DNA of 64,000 bases from Candidula unifasciata. Its lineage: Eukaryota; Mollusca; Gastropoda; Stylommatophora; Geomitridae. The stretch spans positions 494,001 to 558,000 of the forward strand of contig CAJHNH020002480.1 in NCBI GenBank assembly GCA_905116865.2. The letters run 5' to 3'. Position 1 is the stretch's first letter. Each line of letters opens with the position of its first letter. This document shows, piece by piece, positions 11,950-24,400 of this stretch. The notes below the pieces were generated by a model. The model saw nothing but the letters and a program-made list of their open reading frames with translations, was not told the DNA's origin and searched no databases. Both the position numbers and the translations under genes were made by a program.

Positions 11950-13070
11950 TTCTAGACATAATTTTATATCATAACAGTTTTTGACTTTTTTGTCTGCTGC
12001 CTTTAATGCTCAACACAGCATAAGTCCCCAGCCAATTATGTTAAACCATTTTTGCTCATGCCAGGTTGGGTTTCATAGCTAAATTTTACTGGATGAGGTA
12101 GCCAGGCTCGTGTTGTGTTTTTTCATATTTGGAAAGCAACTCCATATTTTAAAGTACGTAACAATTTATTTATTTATGGTAATTTGTGTGTGTGTTTGAT
12201 CTTTAATTCAAGAGAATGTAGTCTGTAAATTAAATCTGTTTGTATCTGCGTGTTTCAGAGTGATTATTTTGTTTTGGAAGAACTTAAAGGGCGAACATAA
12301 ATTGCGTCTTCCATTCCACATGAGTTCCTGCTAAAAATCAGTTGATGTGATTCCTAGGTGGCTCGAGAAGCTGGTTGAAAAATAGCCAATCACAGTATTT
12401 CTTAAAATACTAATACTAAAATGGCAATTTATCTTACTAATATAAACTCCAAAACAGCATGCCAACATTTATTTCAAATTGTAACGAAAAGCCTTTTCAC
12501 AACAAAATATATAGCTATATAGACACATTCAGTTTCATTGCAACAAACTCAGGCTTCTTAGGTGGCACAGACTATCAAAGAAGTGAGCTCTCTGTATAAC
12601 ACCTTCATCTAAATATCATTCTGGATACTCAATGTTTTGTATGTTTTCCTCATGTGCTCACATTTATTCATCTTAAATTATCTTTTAAATGTTTTATCCA
12701 AATTATGACATTCTTTCACGCACACAACACACAGAATATTATTTTCAAAGGCAGCATATTTGTGTAAGATAATGTGGAAATTTAGAAATGTGAAGCAATA
12801 AATACTTCATTGTGAGATAAACTGTTACACTGCTGTATAAGATTTTACCTCAAATAACACAACACTGAAGCAACTGGAATATTTCTTCAATGTAAAACAT
12901 ACAAAATATAGTTTATGTGTAAATTCTGCAACATAATAATAATCATTTAAAAACAACCAAAGCAGTTTGGCTGTAAGCCAAACACTGACCATTTCTTCAT
13001 CAATAACATTTAAATACATTAAAAAATAACATGGTCAACACATAATTAAACAAAATAATTGGGGAAAACA
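11950..13070. other. AT-rich intergenic DNA downstream of the transaminase gene
   Basis: No gene recognised. A fragment at about 12060-12110 (ACTGGATGAGGTAGCCAGGC) matches the 3' module of GAA-SINE type C seen at 39480-39625. The rest has no visible structure. Confidence 0.4.
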
Positions 13071-13297
13071 TATTTTTTTTTCAATAAATGCATATTTCTT
13101 TCACTCCAGTACAAAACAATGAAAAGCTGTTTAATTTTTTTCTTATACCTCTTACTTTCACAAATGCTGAAATAAATTCCCGTTTCAAATTTTTTATCTT
13201 ATAACATCCCAGTATGGTATCTGAGCAAATAAAGCCAGTTAACATTTTTTTTAAACCTGAACACATAAAGCTATGTAACACTTTTCTTGTAAAATGT

Positions 13298-13449
13298 TCA
13301 ATTCTTGACTGGTACACTGATGTTCATGTCAGCCAGAACTTCTCTGATTGCCTTCAAAAGTATGCGCATGTCTTCTGGGTGGAGGTCACCGATTGTACCA
13401 ATCCTGAAGCAGTCGATGTCCAACACTTTGCCAGGGTAGATTACTAAGT
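13298..13449 (-). CDS. transaminase exon 8 (C-terminus)
   Basis: Residues 393-442: LVIYPGKVLDIDCFRIGTIG, DLHPEDMRILLKAI, ending SVPVKN and a TGA stop. Acceptor TTCTTCTGCAG|AC. Confidence 0.96.
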
Positions 13450-15422
13450 CTGCAGAAGAACAAAGTACTGCTTTAAAAAAAACAAAAACATTTTTGGTAA
13501 GCAGGTAATTGTTCTGCACCAAGATTGCTGTGCATAGGATTCTCAAGGATGAGAATCAAACAGGAGGAAACCCTAGAAAACTCGCTTAGCCATATAACAG
13601 TTATATTATTGCACGCCCACAGTTACAAAGTAACCTGCAGTCCTGCAAGGCAGGGAGTTTTTTGGCTTAAACATTTTGGTAGTAAAAACAAATTTGATCA
13701 AAATAAGAAATTTGTTTCAATTTAATTATTAACTAATAACTTAAAAGTTTTAACAAACTGAAAGAAAACAAAACATACCATCTTCCTAAAGAAAAACATG
13801 TGACATGCTTGACTGTAAATATTCTAAATAAATCAGAAATTCAAAATGCCTTATGTGAGAGGGTGATATATATTAATAGATACCCAAGGTACAATGTTTC
13901 AAATGCCAGTATATCAATAGTATCTGTATTTGTTTAAGTAAACACAAGACAACAAGGTCACATTTTAATGTCCCAAACAAAAAAAAGTGAGTAAAGGATA
14001 AAAGAAGAGTACACAAGGACAGCTCTCTGGTCGATGGAAACAGAAAAAATATGGACAGCATAAATAAACCTAGGGAGCAGCCAAGGTGTAGCGGCTAGAC
14101 TCTTGCCTGCGGATCGGAAAGTCATAGGTTCGGGTCCTGACAGAGCTGGACTTTTTCAAAACTGACCTGGGTTCCTAGACTGACCTAGCCTTGAGTGGGT
14201 ACCAAGCACAAGTTCTAGGAAGTAAAGGCGGCCGGTGTGATGCTAACCTCATTACCCACCAAGTGCAAGTGCCAATTGGTTTATAAAATATAGGTCTAGC
14301 CCTATATGCCCGATACATATGAAGGCACGAAAAAGGGTCCTTTACTTTTTAAATAAACCTACAGAAGGAACCAGAAGAAGGACAATAAAAGAGAAATGAA
14401 GGAGAGAAAACTGACATGAGATAGCATGAGCGGGAAAGCTACAGCCCGGCAGCAACAGAGATCACATGTAAACATGTTGATGATGACATTAAGAGAATAC
14501 TAATATAAGATATTCAGTCACCTTCCCCATTTCTTCTTCTTCTGCCTTTCTATCCCCCAATGGAGCATACGCCCTCAACCAACTCACGCCAAGTGGTTCT
14601 ATCCTTCGCTATTGCATGGAGCTCTTCCCATGTCCTCCCTATCTTTCTAATTTCATTCTCCAGCTCTCTTCTCCGTGTATTTTTTGGCCTTCCTTCATTC
14701 CTATGCCCCTGTGGGTTCCAATGCAAAGACAATCTAAATATGCCGTTATCCGGTTTTCTCAATGTGTGTCCTTTTACTAAACAGAAAAACAATTCAGTTT
14801 TCAAGTAATACCTTTCTCATTGAGTCTGTTGTAGAAATCCATGAAGTCAAAATTGGGGTCTTTGGGGTACAAATATGAGGAAATAATGTAGCCTGCAATC
14901 TTCTCATCAAGAAGTTCTTTGAATCCAAGTTCTCTCATTCCTTGCCTTAAGACAGCCCTGTTCTCTTGATACCTGTAAGGAAAACATGCTAATTATCTAC
15001 TGAGAATTTATAGAAAATAAAATTTAAACATTATTTCCTTGTAATGGTGTTAACTGTAAACAGTATGTGTTCATATTTTTAATATGCTCTGACTTAACAT
15101 AAGAAGTACAATTAAACGTCACATGATTGTAACATTTGGAGAACAGTCAATCACACATAAAAAATATTTCCTTGGAATGATGCTAACTTTAAACAGTAAA
15201 TGTTCATATTTTTAATATGCTCCAACTCCGTGTGGGGGAGGGGTGCGCGCAAGTGTGTGCCTGTGTGTGGTGTACACCAACCCCCTTCATGGTAAATTTT
15301 TTTGTTTTTATAAATGGATGGATGGACGGATTCCCTAGCACAGCCATTTTTACAGCTGGGGTCTACATAAAATAATTATTTCTTAAATAAGCATACTTAG
15401 TTTTTGTTAAACCTTCTCTCAT

Positions 15423-15464
<42 letters not shown>

Positions 15465-18400
15465 ACACACACAGTGCTTACCTTCTCATTTAGTAAACTA
15501 ATTTGTGTGTGTTCTAAGACAGCTTAAAAAAACCCAAAACAAAACAGAAAGAAATTAAAGACTAAATTACCTAATTCTAACCAGTATGTCAAACAACAAA
15601 AGAAATTAAAGTACTTTATGATACCTTTTAGATCGCCCAGCAAAGCCTCCTTCTGCTTCAAACTCCTCAAGGCTTTGCTTAAAAGCTAACATAGAGTGAG
15701 TGGGTGGTGTGAATCGAAATTGGCTGGTTTTGTCTAGCTGCTTGACTTGATCATACAGATCAAGACTCAGAGTGCGAGAGTTTCCTAAAGACAAAAAAAA
15801 AAAAAAAAAGTTTCAGGTGTAAAATATGCAAGATGTTTTAAATGGGGATCTTTTATTCTTCCACAATCCCACCACAGCCACCGTCCTCCCATGAACTGAG
15901 TACAGTAAAGCAGTTTTGACTGTAATAACACATCCTGAGGATTTGGCATCTGGCTTTCAGATTCCCCTCAAAAATGCAGTGCATCTGCCTGAGAGACAGG
16001 AACCAACAATCAGTATAGAAATAAGCCAGATCTGTAAAATGGATGTGCATACAAAACTCAGGTTCTGGAACAAGACTAAAGTCCAGTGTGGATGAACAAC
16101 CAGAATCTTCCCCCAGAGTTTACAGCAAAGAAAGCAAAGAAGAAACATATAAATTCATTACATTTTAGTTTGCTTTCTATTTTGCCTAACTCTAACAAAG
16201 TACTGCCTGGTGACAGAATATTCTGGACTGATACAAACAATATTAACTCTTTATCCCCAATTAGTTGATGATTTGACTCCCTCTATTCCAAGGAGCACAG
16301 TATAAAATCAATAAATATTTTGGTCTAAAGAAGTTCAACATAGACACCATGAGACAGTAGTAGCTGTAACAATTCACAAAGAAAGGGTTAATTCAGTGAA
16401 TGTCTGCGGTAGAAGACAACAACATTATATTTCTTAGGAATGATCAAGATAGGTATGATGTGTTGTTTAGTACTGAAAGGTCCCCATGTGGGTTCCGGGG
16501 CCCTATTGTAGGGAAACCAAGAATAGACCCACTGCCTACCCAAAAGCATGTCGTAAGAGTAGAGTAATTAAGAGCTTCCTTCAAAGTCAGAGTGCATCTG
16601 CCTGAGAGGCAAGGAACCAACAGTCTGCACACAAATCAGTCAAATCTATCAAACTGATGCACACGCAATACTCAGGTTCTGGAATAGGAGGACTGCAGTG
16701 AACGCGAAGAAGAAGGTACTGAAAGAGTGAAAGAGTTAAAACTGAATTGGTAACAACAAAACATGCTGGCTTCTAAGAAGAAAAAAAAAAGAGGGGTTGG
16801 GGTAAGGGCTAGCTACTGAACTATTTGTATTTTAGTCTATCTCTGATAGTGGCTACAGATTTGTTTATTCCACACTGATTACCTTTGCACTTGTCGATGA
16901 GTTCATTTCTGGCAACAACAAAAGCAAAGCCTGGAACACCCTGCAAACATTTATTCGCTGAGCTGATGAATACATCGATTTTGCTGGCTTCTAGATCTAA
17001 GGGCACAGCACCAAAGCTGCTGATGGCATCCACCAAGAAAATGGAATCTAGAAAGTGAAACAAAATCAGGCTCCAATAATAACAATGTATACTTTTGTTT
17101 GAAGGCGAATAAGAATACAATTTATATGAAAGAAAAACACTGTAACAATGAGGACAACATTGTGATTCTAACTGGAGATTTTATGGAATTGGATGTTTTG
17201 GGCCAAAAGGCTCAGATGTAAAACAAATACAATACGCAGGCTGCCCTCTCAAGGGTAAATGCAGAAGATGTTATGGCATGAAAAAGTGACAGCACAGACT
17301 ATTACGTCATGCCAGAGATAAGACGCAGAGAAACATAATTGCCCACACTTGACAATGGCGATGATAATAGCAACTGAATTCAATTTGTAATAATCAATTT
17401 GTCATTTCTGAAAAATAAAATCCTGATTGTACATTAATATTTATACATTAATATTTATACACTGGTAAAGGTCCCTTTTCCACGCCTTTAGGTGTATAGT
17501 GCATATAGGGCTAGACCTATATTTTTATAGACCAATCGGCACAAGATGGGTGATGTGGCCAACATTACCCCAGCTGACTTTACTTACTGGGTCGACCTGA
17601 AAGTCAAGGTCATTTAAAAAAAAAAAAAGGCTGGCTCCACCAGGGAGCGAACCCACGGCATTGGTGCAGTGGTTAGTGCATATTTCTGTCAAGACAGTAA
17701 TCCAGGTTGGATTAATCCTTGTGCAAGCAGGATTATTTTATTCCAGCCAGTATAGCTCTGAGGTCAACCCAGCATAATCAAAATGGGCATGAGATAATTT
17801 TCTTTAGAAAAATGCTAGTTGCTGCTGAGTGTCTGATCAGTTCCTTCTACCTCTGTCGGTCAGATGCAATGGATTTGACATCTGCTTGCAACATCAATAC
17901 ACATCCGTATTTCCATACCATCTACTAATTCATATTTGTGCAGCCTCCATATGTCCATATCATGAACACATCCATGTTTCAACAGCTTCTACATATGTAT
18001 CTACATTTCAAAAGCTTCCATGTAACCACAATTGAACATTATAACATTTACTAACAAAGAAAACATTAAAAGAAGACACTGTCCTGTACCTGGTGAACGG
18101 CTCTTTACAATATTTCCCACCTCGGTGACGGGATTAATTACACCTGAGCTTGTCTCGCTGTGTACAACAGCCACAAGATCATAATGAGTACGGCCACTCA
18201 AGGCATCGTCTATCACCTCTGGTTCTACCTGGCGATCCTCCCGGAAGCTCTGGACATCACAAGCAATACCAGCTGCTTCACAAATCTTGACCATTCTCTT
18301 CCCATACGCTCCGTTTTCAATAACTAATGCCTGAAAATAGAATCAACAGAAAAAAAAATTACCCCCAAAACAACTGAATTCTTGAAAAAAAAAAAAAAAA

Positions 18401-21400
18401 ATTACAAACACCTTTTAAGCAGTAGTTGACTTCACCTTTGAAATAAAGGATTGTCAATTAAAAAATTCAATGGCAGCATTAATATGCTAAATGAAAACTA
18501 TCCAGTTATTCTCCAATGGGAGTACCTTTTTTTAAATCACGATTTTTAAATTTCCTGGATTTGACTTGATTTTACTGCACACAAAGAGTATAAGATGCAG
18601 AGCTGTAACTGAAAAAACCAGCATGGCAGTACTGGGTCTGAAATCCAATCAAAGCAGGATTATTTTTTACAAACACTGAACTAACTTTTCAGGTTGAAAT
18701 AAATTAAAATGGGCACTAGCAAACAGAAAATTAAGAAATAAGATACAGTGGAACCTCCGGAAATGAATTTAATCCGTTCCATGACTGAGATAGAATGGTG
18801 ACAAAGTTGTATCCTGGAACAATTTGATCCATTATGTAAATTGTTTCAATTCACTCCAATCCCCAATACTCACCTTATTTGTTTGAAAATGACATTTTCA
18901 TTTCATAAATGGGGAAAATATGTGGCTAAGCTGTTTGCTTTAGTCGGCAGCAGAAAATGGTGTTACTTCTGACCATGACGCTACAGACCATCATCATCCA
19001 GTGCCTTGACTCGCTTAAGTCCTCCTTTGACAATGTTAATGTGACCTAATCCATTCAAAGTTAATGAGATGCTGCAGGGTAGGGCTATTCAACTGGCAGC
19101 CCGCGGGCCAAATCTGCCCCAGGGAGGCCTAGTCAAAGGCCAGCAGATCAATGACAGTAGTATTGTATTAATGACCTTTCCTTGCTGGGGCTTTGGCCTT
19201 TGCCCCATGACGATCCTCATTATCAAAATATTGGCCCTTGAGTAAACTAACGAAAAGCCATGTTGTAGGGTAATGCTGAGAGTTCTCGTCTCTCCAGCTC
19301 ACTACCTGGATGTCTCCTCATATCTGAAACAACAAAAACTGTTAAGCCTGGCCTCATATTTTGAAACTCATTTCCAGGTATACTTGTGACCCCAGATTCT
19401 ACTGTATTGACAACATTATCCATCAAGTTCTGATTGGTTTATAACATTTTGGGATCAAAAATTTCTCATGGTGTGGAAACAGCCCCTTTATTTCACTTAC
19501 CCTTGCTCCTTCCTTTGGTAAGACAGTTTGGAAAGAAGCATCAACAGCAAAGGTTCCACTTCCTTGCATAGGAATACAGCTGAATTTTTTATTGGTCACT
19601 CCTTTAGACAGAAAGATGGAAAAAAACAATGCACTTTTACAAGTCACATTAAATGTTAACTACTGTAGTTTCTTTCTCTGCACCTGCCCTTAAAAGAGCA
19701 TTTGGCAAGTTGTATTGTGGTTTACAGCTAGGCTGCAATATCTGCACCTTTCTGCCCAATATTCGCTGCGATTTCAGTAAACCTCCGATTAGTTGCCCTT
19801 CACGGCATTCATGCTGGGCGCTATTTTTGTCACCTAAAATGCAGCCATGGAACCCATATGGAGAACTACTATAATGAATCCTGTTTTGTCTAATGGCATA
19901 TTCCTATTTTGATTTTTATGAAAAGACCTATATAGGTTTCTCTCTAAAAGTCAACTTCTTATACAATATGTAACTACTAAATGCCTCCATTAGTATGATG
20001 CCTCCTATTTAACTATTTTACAATAAAGCAAATAATGTACTCAGAATCAATATAACCAAAGTAATTTTGTTTTGACTGTATAATTAGGAAATAAAGAAAT
20101 TGTCACAAAATGCCCTTAAGAAATTACACTTACACTAGACTATTACAATAGTGGCCAAAGTTTAAGACCACCTAGTAAAAAATACAGATTTTTTTCTATA
20201 CTGGTATTATTGTTGTTAAAATGGGCACTAGTGATTAGTGTTTAGAAAGGATTATCATCACAGCACTCCGGACAGATCCATAGATGCTCCGATCTCCTCC
20301 TCAAAAGCTCTACAAGTGTAAAATGACTGATGACGCCTGTTCTGTGTTGGTTAATGAAACGTCTTGTCCCCTTAGGGAAATGTTTATTTCTTGCAGCTCC
20401 AGGCTCCACCTCCATATCCATCAGTCTAGACAGAGATATAGGTAAGTGTAGCGCATGGCATCGATAACATCACTTCTGTCCAGTACAGCATAGCAACCAG
20501 TGTCAACAAGATAATCTGCACGATCGTTCCCATGAACACTCGCATTGGTGTTCCCATCCCATACTCTGTGTGGGAAAACCAAACATTTAGTAGTTTGTCT
20601 AGTCACCACTTTACTTTCCTGGATTACAATTCTACTAAAAACAAAAGCCCCCCCAAAAAAAGGAATGTTGGTTCCCATTAAAAACAACAAATGTTTGTAA
20701 TTTCTTGTGATACTGTGAATTGTTATAGCCAAAAGTAGTTTTATAAATTATACATACATTCAGTTAGCAGTAGTGCTCTCCTACTAAATAGAACATACCT
20801 GCAATTTCTAAAATCTTTTGACGTATGAACTTGATACAAGCAATAAACTCGGTGTCTCTGGAACCAACATCTCGCAGCATGGCCTCTTTCACACTCATGG
20901 TAACACCCAGAGGACCAGGTGTATACAGCTTCTTGGCTAAAATATGAAAGTCAAACAAAAGTATGTTATATATATAGTAAAAGGAAGATTTTATTCCCTA
21001 CTTATATTTCTGTAAATGAAAAATTATATTTCATTCAATCTTTCCCTGCACTACAGGGGACACAGAAATCTGCTGCAATAAAAAGTAATAGGAAGAAAGT
21101 ACAAATTTCGTGCAGGTAATCTTCTTTTGTTCGCGTGAAATAAATTATCTACAACTGCAATGCTGTCTCTAGTATGAATTTCACTGTCTTTTGTAATTCA
21201 CTAAGCGGCCCGTAAAGTTTGACTTCCACAAGTGTCTCTTTTGGCCAAAGGTTTTGCCTGAAAGCGTTGAATCTGGGACAGTCTTGAAGGATGTGATCTG
21301 TTGTTTCAGGTGCCAGTCCACAGGTAAGTGCAGGTAATCAAAATCCCAGGTCTGCAGGCTTTTCTCCTGTTGGCTTCTAAAGACATAAGCCATGACGAAT

Positions 21401-24400
21401 TAGAGCCCTAACATACAGAAGTGAGGTTAAAAAGCCATGTGCAGGATGTGACGATTCTTTGGGTGAGCCTAGTACAACAGCACCATGTATTAGCTCTGCA
21501 TTTATGAAAGCCTCCTTAGATGGCAGAAGAAGTGTGTTGGGTGGTTGGGAGAAGTCAGCAATACTGAGTTTAAACTCTTTAAAACTCATGTATTGATGAT
21601 CTGAATGCTCATGCCACAACAAAGGACTACATCTGGCGCTGCTAGATTAGTTGAGTTTTTCATCTAGACGAGGGGTAAGCAAAATATGGTCAGCGGGCCA
21701 AAACAGGCCCACCTCGCAGTTTTTAAAGGCCCATGAGGCTGTTTAAAATATATAATCTGGCCCTTGTGCTCACAAAATAGCAGAACACAAAACATACAGA
21801 AGAGCTTATGTGGGTAAGTGTGCCTGGCCAGAGGTTTGGCAAGGGATTATAATGTTAGATTATTCCAGAAAAAATATTTTCTTAATGAAATCTGGGTGTT
21901 ATGCTTATAATAGATTTTTCTATATGTCCTGCTGCAGGTTGGGAATTCTAAATTTGGCCCGAGAACCAAAAGCAGTTTCCCACCCCTAATCTAGATTCAG
22001 TTCAAACCAATCTCTCAGGGACTGTTTGTCTTGGGTGTGCATCATCATCATCATGAACTTCTGCCATGCCGATAAGCGTAGGTAGTCATGTGTCGCCATC
22101 TCATATGATCATCAGAATCATTAATCAAACCAGTGTTCTTGTCTCATCCCAATCATATGGCTTAACCATATACGTATTTATCTCTTTGTCTTCCCCTTGC
22201 TCTCTCTCTCTTTGTGTCTCTCTCTCTATCCACTAATCTTGCCACTTATAACCAAGTTCTCATGACAATTCTTTCACATGTCAAAAAAAAAAACGTGTGT
22301 CTATTCTCTCAACAGTTTATTGTTTCATCTTCCTCGAAGATGACTGCCTCTGTTTTTGTATCATGCTATGATATTTTTTTCATTCTTTTCAAAACACACA
22401 TCACAGCAAATAAACTTTACTAGTCATCCCCATGTGGCATGCAATTTATTGTTATTTGAAGCCCCACCCTGACATTTGCTGGGAGCCATGAGTATAGCCG
22501 GGCCTGAAATATGGCCTCAAGATTGAAAGGGGTTTCTGGGCCTCTCTATGGGTGATTCACATCCACATGGTGGCACTCTGCGTCACCGGGTGTTATTCGT
22601 TTGTGTGATGTCGTGGTGGGGTACAACTCTACCTAGCAAGTAAATGTTTTTCAGTGAGTATGCATATTGACTAGATGTTGCCTATGTGCTGCTTTAGTTA
22701 AAATTCTATTATTTCTCACACCAGTATTCTTAGGTTCAGTGGGTTGCACTGACGGCAAAAATTCTGCACAGGATTTATCACATGACCCCTTCAAGGTCTA
22801 TAAATATAGAACTGCAGTCTGCTTTTACTTCCTAGTCAATTTCTTGGCACCTATTTCAGGTTGGATCAATGAAACTTCTTACTTGTGTTTATTAAGTGGA
22901 AAATTCTGGTTGTTGGTCCATTTCAGGACCCTGGTCTTGTTCCAGAACTTGAGCTGTGCATGCAGATCTATTTTGCCGATCTGTCTCATTTTATGCAGAC
23001 TGTTGGTTCTTTGCCTCTCAGGCAGATGAACAACTTAGAAGGAAATGCCCCTATTAGTCACCTCCTCCGTACAACATGCTTGTTAAGGAACAGTGGGTCT
23101 CTTCTCTTTCCACACCCCAATGAGGCGCCCAGAACCTTGGTGGAGCTCGATGAAAAAAATCACTACCTTCAGTGAAATTTGAGCACCTGAATACAGGGAT
23201 ACCTGATAGGAGGCAGGCAGGTTCGCATGCTTCACAGTGCATTAATACTGACTGCTCCCTACCATCAAAATTTTGGGCTTTTCTTATATTCCATAAACCT
23301 GATGTAGTGAAGTCATTTTCTAGTCTATCCTCGGGTTTTTCCAGCATCAGAAAAGCCTAATGTATCAAGTATTCAGATAAGTGGATAACTGGATACACTG
23401 TCTGAGATATGTCTCAGATAAGTGGATAACTGGATACACTGAGATATGTCTCAGATAAGTGGATAACTGGATACACTGTCTGAGATATGTCTCAGATAAG
23501 TGGATAACTGGATACACTGAGATATGTCTGAGATAAGTGGATAACTGGATACACTGTCTGAGATAAGTGGATAACTGGATACACTGTCTGAGATATGTCT
23601 CAGATAAGTGGATAACTGGATACACTGTCTGAGATATGTCTCAGATAAGTGGATAACTGGATACACTGTCTGAGATATGTCTCAGATAAGTGGATAACTG
23701 GATACACTGTCTGAGATATGTCTCAGATAAGTGGGCCCACTGTCTTGAGATATGCAGGGGTATGATGGAATGAAAGAGCAGATTTTTTTGCTACAAAAGC
23801 AATAGCTACAGGAACACTGATACTGGACAACAAAGGAGACATTGAGAAGACCGTTTATGAACGAATGCAGGTACAAGACACTAGGTTAGATGATATAATG
23901 TGTGTAAGAATGTGTGAATGTAGAATCAGGAGTGGATCAGACAAGGACAGATGTTGAAGAGGAGGAGAAGGAGGAGTGTATAATCAGCGTGCTATGGGCA
24001 CTGTTAGTTTAGCATCTACACCTTAAGATATCTATGGGGTATATATATATATCTATGGGTATGCCAAGATTGCTATTTTACGATTTTTTTTAAAGTGATC
24101 AGTAGTATTTAAAAAAAAAAAACCATGAATAGTTCCCATGAGCGAAAGAGATCTCAATCAATCAGGTATCATCTACACAATACAGGTAGACTGCAATGGA
24201 TCTTCAGCAGTCTTTCATTCTAACTGCACCTGAGACTGCTGTCTGTCACTTTCTTTATGCTATCCTCTCAATTCACTTGATGTCTACCTCTTTCAAGGTT
24301 TCCCTGGACAGATATAAAGAGTAATAAAGTCTTGAAAAAAATCAAGCCAAGAAGAGAACTGATTATCTGCCATTAAGAGACACTTTCTTTCTTTGGTCAT

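Noticed and set aside
20151..20182. Tc1/mariner-like end (GTGGCCAAAGTTTAAGACCA)
   Set aside because: No inverted partner found nearby, so no element could be defined.
21181..21393. Same peptide found here and at 34459-34722, suggesting a conserved small protein
   Set aside because: Both are out-of-frame readings of the same LINE 3' end; the true frame encodes the CCHC region.
23378..23742. CRISPR-like regular array
   Set aside because: Units are directly adjacent with no unique spacers, and the genome is eukaryotic; it is a minisatellite.
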